Part shown: piece after piece, positions 35,971 to 44,855 of the stretch
Layout of the letters: every line of letters begins with the position of its first letter
Position numbering within the stretch: the first letter of the stretch is position 1
Assembly: GCF_000024545.1 (NCBI RefSeq)
Contig: NC_013947.1
Span: forward strand, 2,604,001 to 2,668,000
Direction of reading: 5' to 3'
DNA from: Stackebrandtia nassauensis DSM 44728
GTDB lineage: Bacteria; Actinomycetota; Actinomycetes; Mycobacteriales; Micromonosporaceae
Length of the DNA stretch: 64,000 nucleotides
Program-made: the position numbers and the translations under genes
The notes under the pieces: model-generated
Seen by the model: only the letters and a program-made list of their open reading frames with translations
What the model was told of the DNA's origin: nothing
The model's database searches: none

Positions 35971-36753
35971 GTGACAGGGTTGCTTGATGGAAAACGGTTG
36001 CTGATCACCGGTCTGATCACCGACCAGTCCTTGGCCTTCGGTGTCGCCAAGCTCGCACAGGAGCAGGGCGCCGAAGTGGTGCTCACCGGTTTCGGACGCA
36101 TGTCGCTCGTCAACCGCATCGCCGCCCGGCTGCCCAAGCCCGCGCCGGTGGTGGAACTGGACGTCACCGACCAGGAGCAGCTGGACTCGCTGGCCGAGCG
36201 GGTGCGCGAGCACGTGCCCGCGTTGGACGGCGTCCTGCACTCCATCGCCAACGCGCCGCAGTCCTGCCTGGGCGGCGGATTCATGACCGCGCCGTGGGAG
36301 GACGTCGCCAAGGCGCTGCACGTGTCGACGTTCTCGTTCAAGTCGCTGGCGGTGGCCTGCCTGCCGCTGATGGAATCCGGCGGCGCCATCGTGGGAATGG
36401 ACTTCGACGCCTCGCAGGCCTGGCCGGTCTACGACTGGATGGGCGTCTCCAAGGCGGGCCTGGAGTCGGTCACCCGGTACATGGCACGTGACCTGGGCCC
36501 CAAGGGAATCCGGGTCAACCTGGTCGCGGCGGGCCCGGTGCGGACCATGGCCGCCAAGTCGATCCCCGGTTTCGAGCAGTTCGAGACGGCGTGGGCGGAG
36601 CGCGCTCCGCTGGGCTGGAGTCTCACCGACTCCACGCCGGTGGCCAAGGCGGTCACCATGCTGCTGTCGGACTGGTTCCCGGCAACGACCGGTGAGATCG
36701 TCCACGTCGACGGCGGGTTCCACGCGGTCGGGGTCAAGGCCGCCGAGGCCTAG
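35971..36753 (+). CDS. inhA: Enoyl-[ACP] reductase InhA/FabI
   Basis: A 260-aa reductase close to mycobacterial InhA: GKRLLITGLITDQSLAFGVA, LDGVLHSIANAPQ, and YDWMGVSKAGLES with catalytic Y154 and K161. It performs the last NADH-dependent step of each elongation cycle and belongs to the family inhibited by isoniazid adducts and triclosan. The GTG at 35971 follows AGGAG by five bases. Operon with fabG and the ferrochelatase. Confidence 0.96.
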   Translation: MTGLLDGKRLLITGLITDQSLAFGVAKLAQEQGAEVVLTGFGRMSLVNRIAARLPKPAPVVELDVTDQEQLDSLAERVREHVPALDGVLHSIANAPQSCLGGGFMTAPWEDVAKALHVSTFSFKSLAVACLPLMESGGAIVGMDFDASQAWPVYDWMGVSKAGLESVTRYMARDLGPKGIRVNLVAAGPVRTMAAKSIPGFEQFETAWAERAPLGWSLTDSTPVAKAVTMLLSDWFPATTGEIVHVDGGFHAVGVKAAEA

Positions 36754-36810
36754 GACTCGGACGAGGACCGCTGGGACAGTACCTGACAACATCCGGGATA
36801 TACGAATTCG

Positions 36811-37836
36811 ATGAACTACGACGCATTGCTCCTCGTTTCCTTCGGTGGGCCCGAAAGCGCCTCCGATGTGCTGCCGTTCCTGCGTAACGTCACGCGTGGC
36901 CGTGGCGTGCCGGAGGAACGGCTGACCGAAGTGGCCGAACACTACTACCACTTCGGTGGCGTGTCGCCGATCAACGAATGGTGCCGCTCCTTCATAGACG
37001 CCCTGCGCGGCGAGTTCGCCACGCACCGGGTGAACCTGCCCATCTACTGGGGCAACCGCAACTGGCCGCCGATGCTCGTCGAAGCCGTGCAGCAGATGGC
37101 CGGGGACGGGGTGAAGCGGGCGCTGGCGTTCACCACCAGCGCCTACGGTTCCTACTCCTCCTGCCGTCAGTACCTTGAGGACCTGTCGGCGGCGCGGGCC
37201 GCGGTCGGCGGCAGTGCCCCGGTGATCGACAAGATCCGGCACTTCTTCGACCACCCCGGTTTCGTGCAGCCCTTCGCCGACAAGCTCAGGACGGCCGCGG
37301 CGGCCATCGACGATCCCGCCAACGCGCGGATCCTGTTCACCGCGCACTCGATTCCGGTGGGCATGAACGACGTGTCGGGGCCGGAGGGAGCCCGCTACCA
37401 CGACCAGGTCGCCGAGACCGCGGCGCTGGTGCGGCAGGCCGCCGGGCTCGACCTGCCCTACGACATCGTGTGGCAGTCGAAGTCCGGTCCCGCCGACTCG
37501 GTGTGGCTGGGTCCCGACATCAACGACCACCTCAAGGCGATCGCCGCCGAGGGCGTCAGCTCGGTCGTGGTGTCGCCGGTGGGTTTCCTGTCCGACCACA
37601 TGGAAGTGCTGTGGGACCTGGACATCGAGGCCAAACAGACCGCCGAGGAGCTGGGCCTGTCCTACTACCGGGCCGGTACCCCCGGACTCGACCCGCGCAC
37701 GGTCACGATGGTGCGCGAGCTGGTGGCCGAACGCGTCGACGGCGCCCCGGTCAAGCGGCTGGGCAAGCTTCCGCTGTGGAACCCCAATGACGACGGCTGC
37801 TGTCCCGCCCGCCGTCCGGTGGGGATGGGTCGCTGA
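36811..37836 (+). CDS. hemH: Ferrochelatase (coproporphyrin-type in Actinobacteria)
   Basis: A 341-aa enzyme: ALLLVSFGGPESASDVLPFL start, HFGGVSPIN, the metal-site histidine in LFTAHSIPVGM (H179) and the catalytic acid in GFLSDHMEVLWDLD (E265). It inserts iron into the porphyrin; in Actinobacteria the substrate is coproporphyrin III. The C-terminus DDGCCPARR (C330, C331) lies where many actinobacterial enzymes hold a [2Fe-2S] cluster, but a full set of four cysteines is not apparent. It follows inhA as in mycobacteria. Confidence 0.94.
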   Translation: MNYDALLLVSFGGPESASDVLPFLRNVTRGRGVPEERLTEVAEHYYHFGGVSPINEWCRSFIDALRGEFATHRVNLPIYWGNRNWPPMLVEAVQQMAGDGVKRALAFTTSAYGSYSSCRQYLEDLSAARAAVGGSAPVIDKIRHFFDHPGFVQPFADKLRTAAAAIDDPANARILFTAHSIPVGMNDVSGPEGARYHDQVAETAALVRQAAGLDLPYDIVWQSKSGPADSVWLGPDINDHLKAIAAEGVSSVVVSPVGFLSDHMEVLWDLDIEAKQTAEELGLSYYRAGTPGLDPRTVTMVRELVAERVDGAPVKRLGKLPLWNPNDDGCCPARRPVGMGR

Positions 37837-38632
37837 CGGCGGCGATGTCGTGACGGTTCCGGTGTTGTTGTCGGCGCGGCTGGTGCCGTGGCTGCGGGCC
37901 TGGCGCGCCGGTATGACCTCTTTGGACGACGTCGTGGAGGCGATGACCTCCGAGGGCATGTCCGGAGTGGAACAGATCGTCGTGACCGAGGCCGAGATCG
38001 GGCCCGGCGCCACCCTGACCGAGGGCTTCTCCCGGCTGTCGGGAGTCGACACCGAGGACATCCGGCTGGTGCTGGCGGTGCCCGGCGACGCCCGCGGCCT
38101 GCCGACCGCGGGACCGTTCGCCGCCGCGGCGCTGACCGCCGGCGAGGCCGTGGTGGCCGGACGCAACGGCCTGGTCCCCGAACGCCGGGCGCACACCTCC
38201 GGTTCCGGCAGCACCTGGGAAACCGTGCTGTGGCACCACTTCGAGCTGGACGCGGTCCCCGTACCCGCCGACCTCGTCAGTCCCGGCGAGGCCGACGCCT
38301 CGCTGACCCAGGCGCTTCGGGCCGCCACCAAGGTCCTGTCCGATCTCGACGTCGCCGCCTGGAACCCGGAACTGGGCCGGGCCCTGGCCGGGGCGCGCAC
38401 CGACTCCGGCCGTCAGCTGCCGCCCGGTTTCGACACCCGTTCCCGCCGCCTGTACGCCCGGGCGGTGATGCTGGAGCGGGTGCTGCGGGTCGCCGACTCC
38501 GACGCCATGGGCGGCGCGGTCACCGCGCACGAGGCCGCCGCCCGGCTGGAGGCGCTGCGGGGTCTGGCAGCATCGTGCCGCACGGCCATCGGTGCCGCTT
38601 GCCATGCTCGGCTACATTGTGGGGACCGTTAA
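37787..38632 (+). CDS. Conserved actinobacterial protein of unknown function
   Basis: A 281-aa soluble protein, Ala-rich, with a helical C-terminal half (SRRLYARAVMLERVLRVADS DAMGG). It overlaps the hemH 3' end by 50 bases in another frame if the ATG at 37787 is used; a GTG at 37853 would avoid the overlap. The position between hemH and nfeD matches the slot of a conserved hypothetical gene (Rv1486c) in mycobacteria, there on the opposite strand. Function unknown. Confidence 0.75.
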   Translation: MTTAAVPPAVRWGWVADGGDVVTVPVLLSARLVPWLRAWRAGMTSLDDVVEAMTSEGMSGVEQIVVTEAEIGPGATLTEGFSRLSGVDTEDIRLVLAVPGDARGLPTAGPFAAAALTAGEAVVAGRNGLVPERRAHTSGSGSTWETVLWHHFELDAVPVPADLVSPGEADASLTQALRAATKVLSDLDVAAWNPELGRALAGARTDSGRQLPPGFDTRSRRLYARAVMLERVLRVADSDAMGGAVTAHEAAARLEALRGLAASCRTAIGAACHARLHCGDR

Positions 38633-38712
38633 CGGCGGACGAAGCACTACAAGCCGATAACAAACCGTGACGTGAGACGTCAAACCCCGACGAAGCATGA
38701 CAGGCTTGAACA

Positions 38713-39147
38713 GTGGCGTGGATTATATGGTTGGCGGTGGCCGTGGCACTGGGCATCGCCGAACTGTTTACCTTGACATTTGTGCTGCTCATGATCGGGG
38801 CGGGAGCGGCGGCGGCTTCGCTGGCGGCGGCACTGGGTTCCCCGGTGGAGCTTCAGGGCCTGGTCTTCGTCGTGGTGTCGGTGCTGTCCCTGATCGGCAT
38901 CAGACCGTGGGCGAAGAAACTACGGGACAACCGTTCGGGCCCGGACGCGAAGATCGGTCTGCAGGCCCTGGAGGGCGCGGAGGCCCTCGTACTGGAGCGG
39001 GTCGACTCCCAGCACGGACTCATCAAAGTGCAGGGTCAGGAGTGGACGGCGCGCAGTTACGACGGCAAACAAGTACTGGAACAAGGAGAAGAAGTGAACA
39101 TAGTGGAGATACGCGGGGCGACGGCTATGGTCTGGAGGCAGCCATGA
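38713..39147 (+). CDS. NfeD-like membrane protein
   Basis: A 144-aa protein with two to three membrane helices (WIIWLAVAVALGIAELFTLT, then LMIGAGAAAASLAAALG) and a small OB-fold domain (GAEALVLERVDSQHGLIKVQ to VEIRGATAMVWRQP). NfeD proteins stabilise SPFH/flotillin partners; that partner is encoded immediately downstream with a four-base ATGA overlap. Confidence 0.92.
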   Translation: MAWIIWLAVAVALGIAELFTLTFVLLMIGAGAAAASLAAALGSPVELQGLVFVVVSVLSLIGIRPWAKKLRDNRSGPDAKIGLQALEGAEALVLERVDSQHGLIKVQGQEWTARSYDGKQVLEQGEEVNIVEIRGATAMVWRQP

Positions 39148-40364
39148 GTGGCGGGGAGGTTTTCCTGGTCCTGCTTCTGGGACTGGTGGCGCTGTTCTTC
39201 ATCATCATGCTGTTCAAGATGGTGCGGATCGTGCCGCAGCAGCAGGAGTACATCGTCGAACGACTGGGCAAGTACTCCAAGACCCTGACTCCGGGCCTGA
39301 ACTTCCTCGTGCCGATCCTGGACGCCGTACGGTCCAAAGTCGACAAACGCGAGCAGGTCGTCAGCTTCCCGCCGCAGCCGGTCATCACCTCGGACAACCT
39401 GGTGGTGTCCATCGACACCGTCATCTACTACATGGTGACCGACTCGGTGCGCGCCACCTACGCGATCTCCAACTACCTGCAGGGCGTCGAGCAGCTGACC
39501 GTCACCACGCTGCGCAACGTCGTCGGCTCCATGGACCTGGAGCAGGCACTGACCAGCCGCGACACCATCAACAGCGCGCTGCGCACCGTCCTGGACGAGG
39601 CCACCGGCCAGTGGGGCATCAAGGTCACCCGCGTCGAGATCAAGGCCATCGACCCGCCACCCAGCGTGCGCGAGTCCATGGAGAAGCAGATGCGCGCCGA
39701 GCGTGACAAGCGGGCCGCGATCCTCACCGCCGAGGGTGTCAAGGCGTCCCAGGTGCTGACCGCCCAGGGTGAGCAGGAGGCCGCGGTGCTTCGCGCCCAG
39801 GGTGACCGGCAGGCCCGCATCCTGCAGGCCGAGGGCCAGTCCAAGGCCATCGAGACCGTGTTCACCGCGATCCACAAGTCCAACCCGGACGAGAAGCTGC
39901 TGGCGTACCAGTACCTGCAGACGCTGCCGCAGATCGCCGCCGGTCAGTCGAACAAGCTGTGGATGATCCCGGCCGAACTGACCCGGGCGCTGGAGTCGTT
40001 CAGCGGCGCCGTCGGCGGCCCGATCAGCTCCGGTCCCGCCTCGGCGGTGACCAACGCGGTGTCGCAGGCCCTGTCGTCCGAACAGGACGGCACCGGTGAG
40101 GCGGCGCCGAGCCACACCGACGCCGACCGCTCCGAGACCGCGCCGCGGACCCCGAGCGCCGAGGACGACGACGCGGCCACCACCCGCATCGGCAAACCGA
40201 AGCCGGGCACCGACGACACCCAGGCCCTGGAAGCCGGGCCGAAGGTCTCGCCGAGCCAGTTCACCGCGACCGACGCGGCGAACACCATGCTGGACTCGAC
40301 CCAGGTGGTGCCGCCGCCGGTGCCGCCGACCAAGCCCGGCGACCTGCCGCCCACGGCGGTCTAG
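39144..40364 (+). CDS. SPFH/Band-7 (flotillin/stomatin-like) membrane protein
   Basis: A 406-aa protein: one N-terminal helix (about 4-26), an SPFH domain (QQEYIVERLGKYSKTLTPGL to IDPPPSVRESMEKQMRAERD), a coiled-coil heptad region rich in AEG/AQG repeats (about 185-240), and an acidic disordered tail of about 100 residues. It forms membrane microdomain oligomers with NfeD. GGAGG precedes the ATG at 39144. Confidence 0.93.
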   Translation: MSGGEVFLVLLLGLVALFFIIMLFKMVRIVPQQQEYIVERLGKYSKTLTPGLNFLVPILDAVRSKVDKREQVVSFPPQPVITSDNLVVSIDTVIYYMVTDSVRATYAISNYLQGVEQLTVTTLRNVVGSMDLEQALTSRDTINSALRTVLDEATGQWGIKVTRVEIKAIDPPPSVRESMEKQMRAERDKRAAILTAEGVKASQVLTAQGEQEAAVLRAQGDRQARILQAEGQSKAIETVFTAIHKSNPDEKLLAYQYLQTLPQIAAGQSNKLWMIPAELTRALESFSGAVGGPISSGPASAVTNAVSQALSSEQDGTGEAAPSHTDADRSETAPRTPSAEDDDAATTRIGKPKPGTDDTQALEAGPKVSPSQFTATDAANTMLDSTQVVPPPVPPTKPGDLPPTAV

Positions 40365-40385
40365 TCGCGCGGCCGGTACATCGAC

Positions 40386-40423
40386 AGCGCGGTCCGGAGG
40401 GGACTTCCCTTCCGGACCGCGCT
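40386..40423. terminator. Bidirectional terminator
   Basis: A perfect 13-bp stem AGCGCGGTCCGGA (40386-40398) with its complement (40411-40423) between the convergent SPFH gene and the gene at 40427. Confidence 0.85.
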
Positions 40424-40426
40424 CGG

Positions 40427-40975
40427 CTATGCGGGGGCGGGTTTGGCGTTGCGCAGCCGGATCCCGGAGAACCCCAGCGAACTGTCGATCACCGCGTCCC
40501 AGAACGTCCGCAGGTTGTCCAGCACCCGCAGCTGAATCCCCGCCTCGGCGTGCAGCGCGAACAGGTCACCCACCCGCTCGGGCGGCCCCAACGGCGTCAC
40601 CGCTTCGACGGCGACCAGCGCGGGTGACCCGTTGGCGGCGCTGTCGGATTCGTCGAGCGGACGGAACGCGTTGGCGGGTAGCCGGTAGCCGTAGAGCTCC
40701 ACGGTGCGCATCGCTTCCAGCCAGCCGAACTCGACGGCGTGCACCCGGTGGCCGCCGCCCGGCCCCAGGATCCGGTCGCGGTCGGCGTCGGTGGTGTGCG
40801 GTTCGATCCAGGCCATCGCGCGCGGGCACTCGCGGGGGAACCAGTAGTCGGGACAGCGGCGCGATCCCACCGCCCACACGTACGCGGCTGCGAGCCGTGG
40901 CGACGGCCGGGGAGTGAACCTGGTGATCGTCGGATCCTCGGAGAAGTGCAGTACCTGACCGGGTTCGGGACGCAT
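40427..40975 (-). CDS. Conserved hypothetical protein (DUF6886-like)
   Basis: A 182-aa soluble protein beginning MRPEPGQVLHFSEDPTITRF and containing LAAAYVWAVGSRRCPDYWFP and CPRAMAW. This N-terminal pattern recurs in a conserved bacterial family of unknown function, which I believe is DUF6886. No catalytic motif is evident. Confidence 0.7.
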   Translation of the reverse strand: MRPEPGQVLHFSEDPTITRFTPRPSPRLAAAYVWAVGSRRCPDYWFPRECPRAMAWIEPHTTDADRDRILGPGGGHRVHAVEFGWLEAMRTVELYGYRLPANAFRPLDESDSAANGSPALVAVEAVTPLGPPERVGDLFALHAEAGIQLRVLDNLRTFWDAVIDSSLGFSGIRLRNAKPAPA

Positions 40976-40979
40976 CCGG

Positions 40980-41118
40980 TCACGCTAAGCCGGAATCACC
41001 GGCCGACACCAGCGATTTTTCACCGCGGGCGACGTTGACGACGGCCGCGACCACCAGCAGCGTCGGGATCGCGACGTCCAGCCACGACGGTGCCCGGAAC
41101 TCGGGCCGTCGCCGTCAT
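40980..41118 (-). pseudogene. Possible frameshifted small membrane peptide gene
   Basis: An ATG at 41118 with AAAGGA seven bases upstream opens a 32-codon frame of implausible composition. A second frame, with no start codon of its own, encodes FRAPSWLDVAIPTLLVVAAV followed by VNVARGEKSLVSAG and ends at 40980; it looks like a real single membrane helix. One indel near 41105 would join the start to this frame. It lies between the ArsR-type gene and the gene at 40975. Either a broken gene or coincidence. Confidence 0.35.
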
Positions 41119-41151
41119 CGTCGGTCCTTTGGGGTCTGTCCATTGGGGGTG

Positions 41152-41700
41152 TCACTCGGTGGCGGGGTAGCCGTACCAGCGTAGTGCTATGGGGCGGGCC
41201 GTGTCGGGGGCGTCTTCGGGCTTGTGGCCGTGGCGATCCAGCAGCCGCAGGTAGTCGTCGTGGAACTCCTTCAGCTCGGCCTTGGTCATGAACCGCAGCG
41301 ACCGGGAGCCCTGGAACCAGTCGCCCAGTTCCGCGCGGTTGTCCAGGACGCCGGACAGCGCGTCCATGTCCTCGGTGAGCCGGGACCGTTCCAGGTCGGC
41401 GGCGATCACCTTGTCCTGTGCGGACATCGTGTCGCGGTCGGGCATGACGCGGTTGCCGGGTTCGGTGCGCCACCAGCGTTCCCGGCCCTTGGCCCGCTCG
41501 GGTATCTCGGTGATCAGACCGGCCTGCGCCAGCTGGCGCAGGTGGTAGCTCGTGGTCCCGGTGTTGTGGCCGAAGACCTCCCCAATGGACGTGGAGTTCG
41601 CGGGACCGTTGGTGGCCAGGTGCCGCAGTATCGCCCGGCGCAGCGGGCTGGCCAGTGCCTTGAGCGTTGCGGAGGTGTGGGGGATGGGTTCGGACGGCAT
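41152..41700 (-). CDS. ArsR-family winged-helix regulator
   Basis: A 182-aa regulator with an N-terminal HTH: LKALASPLRRAILRHLATNG, then GTTSYHLRQLAQAGLITEIP, and a C-terminal helical part seen in HTH_20-type proteins. No metal-binding cysteine motif, so it is not a metal sensor. Divergent from the membrane protein at 41804; palindromes in the shared gap are its likely binding sites. Confidence 0.9.
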   Translation of the reverse strand: MPSEPIPHTSATLKALASPLRRAILRHLATNGPANSTSIGEVFGHNTGTTSYHLRQLAQAGLITEIPERAKGRERWWRTEPGNRVMPDRDTMSAQDKVIAADLERSRLTEDMDALSGVLDNRAELGDWFQGSRSLRFMTKAELKEFHDDYLRLLDRHGHKPEDAPDTARPIALRWYGYPATE

Positions 41701-41743
41701 GGGAAGCAGCTTAGCCGCCGGTCGGATGGTTGCGTAGAAGTTG

Positions 41744-41792
41744 TGCAGAAAAATTCTGCATAAAAAACTTGCAGAAGTGTCTCCGCAAGTTT
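41744..41792. promoter_or_regulatory. Operator-like palindromes between arsR-type gene and divergent membrane gene
   Basis: TGCAGAA-AAA-TTCTGCA (41744-41760) is a perfect 7-bp palindrome. A second repeat pairs AAACTTGC (41765-41772) with GCAAGTTT (41785-41792). Both lie in the 103-base AT-rich gap, the natural place for the ArsR-type protein to bind and for both promoters. Confidence 0.7.
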
Positions 41793-41803
41793 ACGATCGG
41801 CTC

Positions 41804-42439
41804 ATGACACCGACACCCCTCGCAAGACTGTCCCTTTTGCTCTCCCCGCCGCTGGTCATGCTGGGCTGGGCCCTGATGCGGCTCCTGGGCACCGACGGCC
41901 GGGAACCGGGTTGGACGCTCGCGCACCTGGCGTGGCTGGCCGGTTATGTGCTGCTGGCCGTCGCCTGCGTGTACCTGTACCGGCTGACCGTGACCGGCGG
42001 CGCCCCGGGCCGCAGATCGTTGGCCGCGAGCTTCCTCGCCGTGGCGCTGTTCGGATCGCTGTGCATGAACACGCAGATGGCCATCGACCTGGTCGCGGGC
42101 TTCGCGACCAGCACCGTCGAGGCCAAGAACGCCTTCACCGACGACATCCAAGCCCTGCCGGGGGTTGAGCTGCTGGTCTACCAGCTGGGTCCGGCGTTGC
42201 TGTTCTGCGCGCTGTCGGCGCAGACCATCCACGCGTACCTCGCCCGGCGGCTGCCGGTCTCGGTGCCGGTGCTCGTCGGTCTGGCGGTGCTGGTCATGGT
42301 CGTCGACCGCTTGGTGGACACCCCGTTCCGGCTGACCATGGGCGTGGCCTCGGTACTGCTGTGGATCGCCTTCACCACGGTCGTCAAAACCCGTCCGGCG
42401 ACATCCGCGTCACCAGTGGACGTTCAACGGGTCGCGTGA
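41804..42439 (+). CDS. Six-helix membrane protein, probable ArsR target
   Basis: A 211-aa protein with about six hydrophobic segments (LLLSPPLVMLGWALMRLLG onwards) and a loop SLCMNTQMAIDLVAGF. No transporter or enzyme family recognised. Its promoter gap holds the palindromes of the divergent regulator, so it is probably its regulated target. Confidence 0.75.
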   Translation: MTPTPLARLSLLLSPPLVMLGWALMRLLGTDGREPGWTLAHLAWLAGYVLLAVACVYLYRLTVTGGAPGRRSLAASFLAVALFGSLCMNTQMAIDLVAGFATSTVEAKNAFTDDIQALPGVELLVYQLGPALLFCALSAQTIHAYLARRLPVSVPVLVGLAVLVMVVDRLVDTPFRLTMGVASVLLWIAFTTVVKTRPATSASPVDVQRVA

Positions 42440-42468
42440 GCGCGACGCCCTCGAACGAGCCGTCCGCG

Positions 42469-43227
42469 TCACACGACGCGGGCGCGCTCGCTGTCGGCAC
42501 GCTTGGCCGTGTCGCCAGTGGAGTTGCGGCTCAGTACCACCGAACCCTTGACCGCCAACGGAACCAGCAGCCAGTCCAAGGGACGGATCCGCTCGTCGGT
42601 GAACATGATCCGCTCGCCGTCGCCGAGTCCCATTTCGCCCGCCCGGGTGCGGGCGGACTCCACCAGTTGTGCCTGCGTCAGTTCCCGGCCACCGGGAAGG
42701 CCGACCAGCGCGGGGGCGTCGGCGGCGGCAGGGGCACCCCCGAAGTGGTCGCCGTAGCCGCGCACCTCGGTCAGGAAGTCCACCGCCTCGTTGTCGGCCA
42801 CCCGCTGCCGGGCCGCCGGAGAGCGCAGGCCCACCGCCAGCGGCGCCAGCGAAACCGTGTAGGTCGCCTCCTGCGGGGTGTCCTCGGGGGCGCGCAGTTC
42901 GTCCTCGGTGTCGAACAGGACATAGGGCTGGTCACGGTCCACACCGGATTCCCCGGCCACCGCGTGGCTGATCGCCACCCCGGCCCGCCAGCAGCCCAGC
43001 ATGACCGCCGCGCCCAGCCAGTGCGGCGGCAACCGCAGCTCCGCGGTGGCGCCGGGTTCGGCGTAAGCGTGTTCCAGCAACAGGTTCGCCGTCTTGGACA
43101 CCCAGTTGTCCATCGTGACGTAGGACAGCTCGGTGCGCTCGCCGGTGGCGTCGTCGTAATAGGTCAGAAACGGCCGGGCCGGATCGGGCTTGGCGGCGGC
43201 GGCGAACAGCGAGTCGACGGTGTTCAC
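42469..43227 (-). CDS. TIGR03089-family protein
   Basis: A 252-aa protein resembling the N-terminal part of AMP-binding adenylating enzymes (RPFLTYYDDATGERTELSYV, NWVSKTANLLLEHAYAEPGA, GCWRAGVAISHA), but far too short to be a full ligase and lacking the TSGTTG phosphate loop. It is an actinobacteria-restricted family without known function. GTG start overlaps the TetR stop by four bases. Confidence 0.85.
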   Translation of the reverse strand: MNTVDSLFAAAAKPDPARPFLTYYDDATGERTELSYVTMDNWVSKTANLLLEHAYAEPGATAELRLPPHWLGAAVMLGCWRAGVAISHAVAGESGVDRDQPYVLFDTEDELRAPEDTPQEATYTVSLAPLAVGLRSPAARQRVADNEAVDFLTEVRGYGDHFGGAPAAADAPALVGLPGGRELTQAQLVESARTRAGEMGLGDGERIMFTDERIRPLDWLLVPLAVKGSVVLSRNSTGDTAKRADSERARVV

Positions 43228-43853
43228 TGTGTTCCTTCCCTTGTGCTCAGGTCTTTGAGGTCCATGGTCACGTACCGGTCGATGGTGGGCCCGTAGATGG
43301 CGGCCAACTCGTCGGCCGACAGGTCGACCAGCGCCTGCACCTTGAGGATGTACCTGGTCAGCGCCAGGCCGAGCAGCTGCGAGGCGACCATGGCACCACG
43401 CAGATCGATATTGTCGAGTTCGGGGTTGACTTGCGACAGTCCCTTGCGGATCACCTGGTTGGTCAGGAACTGCTGCACCAGTTTCGACATCCGCGGGTGT
43501 GTGACCGCCGAGCGCAGGAACGCCGCCGCCCGGTTGCCGGTGGGGGAGTCCCAGATGCCGACGAAGGTCCGGATCAGGTGCTCGCCGAGATTGGTCGACC
43601 CGTGTTTGAAGACCTTCGGGATCATCTCGCCGGGATCGAAGGGCGCCTCGATCGCGGCCAGGAACAGTTTGTCCTTGGTGCCGAAGTAGTGGTGGATCAG
43701 CGCCGGATCGACCCCGGCGGCCGCGGCGATGCGACGGATCGAGGAGCGCTCGAACCCGTCCGCGGCGAAGGCGTCGCGGGCGGCGTCGAGGATCTCCTCC
43801 CGGGTGTCCGGACTACCCGGCCGTCTACCGCTGCGTTTACGTCCACGAACCAC
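43224..43853 (-). CDS. TetR-family regulator
   Basis: A 209-aa regulator: basic [23 protein letters not shown] with [20 protein letters not shown] and [12 protein letters not shown], then the C-terminal ligand domain. GTG at 43853 is the preferred start (family-typical basic N-terminus). Co-transcribed with the TIGR03089 gene; divergent from hisI with an 88-base gap. Target unknown. Confidence 0.9.
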   Translation of the reverse strand: MVRGRKRSGRRPGSPDTREEILDAARDAFAADGFERSSIRRIAAAAGVDPALIHHYFGTKDKLFLAAIEAPFDPGEMIPKVFKHGSTNLGEHLIRTFVGIWDSPTGNRAAAFLRSAVTHPRMSKLVQQFLTNQVIRKGLSQVNPELDNIDLRGAMVASQLLGLALTRYILKVQALVDLSADELAAIYGPTIDRYVTMDLKDLSTREGTQ

Positions 43854-43941
43854 AGCCAAGACCTTAACCAGTGCTACTAGCATGTGCGAGTTCAAGGGGC
43901 GGCTTGTCGCGCCTGAAACTCATCGTCAAGAATCGGATTCC

Positions 43942-44304
43942 GTGGGAACCTCGTCGCAGCTCGACACCGAAATCGCCGCCCGGCTCAAACGCGACGCCAA
44001 CGGCCTGGTGGCCGCCATCGCGCAGGACCACGACACCGGCGAGGTGCTGATGCTGGCCTGGATGGACGACGAGGCGCTGCGCCGGACCCTGGCCACCGGC
44101 CGGGCCACCTACTACTCCCGCAGCCGCGGCGAGTACTGGGTCAAGGGTGAGACCTCCGGAAACACCCAGCAGGTGAAGTCCGTGGCCCTCGACTGCGACG
44201 GCGACGCGCTGCTGCTGCGCGTCGAGCAGCGCGGCCCCGCCTGCCACACCGGCACCGCCACCTGCTTCACCGGACGTGAACTGCCGCTGGGGGTCCAACG
44301 ATGA
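43942..44304 (+). CDS. hisI: Phosphoribosyl-AMP cyclohydrolase HisI
   Basis: About 120 aa. Conserved blocks: [76 protein letters not shown], with the zinc-binding Cys/Asp residues. It opens the ring of phosphoribosyl-AMP in histidine synthesis. GTG at 43942 is chosen; an ATG at 43882 would add 20 residues. Stop overlaps the next start. Confidence 0.93.
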   Translation: MGTSSQLDTEIAARLKRDANGLVAAIAQDHDTGEVLMLAWMDDEALRRTLATGRATYYSRSRGEYWVKGETSGNTQQVKSVALDCDGDALLLRVEQRGPACHTGTATCFTGRELPLGVQR

Positions 44305-44855
44305 GCCCGCGCCGCGCCCTCACCATCGCCGTTCTGGCCGGGATGGCCGCCGCCGGACTCGGCCTGTACGCCGCCACCCGGGTGTGGACCACCGTCAGCC
44401 GCGACCGGCCCGGGCCGCTGCCCGCCGAGGTCGTCGACACCACCGGCGGCCAGCTCGCCCCCTGGGCGATTCCCGCCGCCGTGGTGGCCGTTGCCGGATC
44501 CGTGGCGCTGGTCGCTTGCACCGGTTGGGCTCGACGGATCGTGGCCGTGTGCGTCGGTCTGGCCGGGCTGGGGCTGACCGCCGCCGGGGGCTACGGACTG
44601 AGCCAGGCGGCGGGCATCTGGCCCGTCGTCACCACCGTGGCGGGTCTGGCCGTCCTCGCCGTCGCCGCGTGGACCCTGCGCGACGGATCCGCCTGGCCCG
44701 GCATGTCAGGGCGCTACGACCGAACCGAAGCGGCCCCGTCGTCGGCCGCCCTAGCAGATGACCCCGCAGCGCTATGGGACGCCCTCGACAAAGGTGAAGA
44801 CCCCACAGCGTTTAGTATCGGCCAAACGGCGCCGGGAGAGGAGTGCGCGCGGTGA
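44301..44855 (+). CDS. TIGR02234-family Trp-operon membrane protein
   Basis: A 184-aa protein with four membrane helices and a soluble end [18 protein letters not shown], the hallmark of the membrane protein found in actinobacterial tryptophan operons. Role unknown. It sits directly between hisI and trpC with overlaps at both ends; trpE, normally next to it, is missing. Confidence 0.92.
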   Translation: MSPRRALTIAVLAGMAAAGLGLYAATRVWTTVSRDRPGPLPAEVVDTTGGQLAPWAIPAAVVAVAGSVALVACTGWARRIVAVCVGLAGLGLTAAGGYGLSQAAGIWPVVTTVAGLAVLAVAAWTLRDGSAWPGMSGRYDRTEAAPSSAALADDPAALWDALDKGEDPTAFSIGQTAPGEECAR

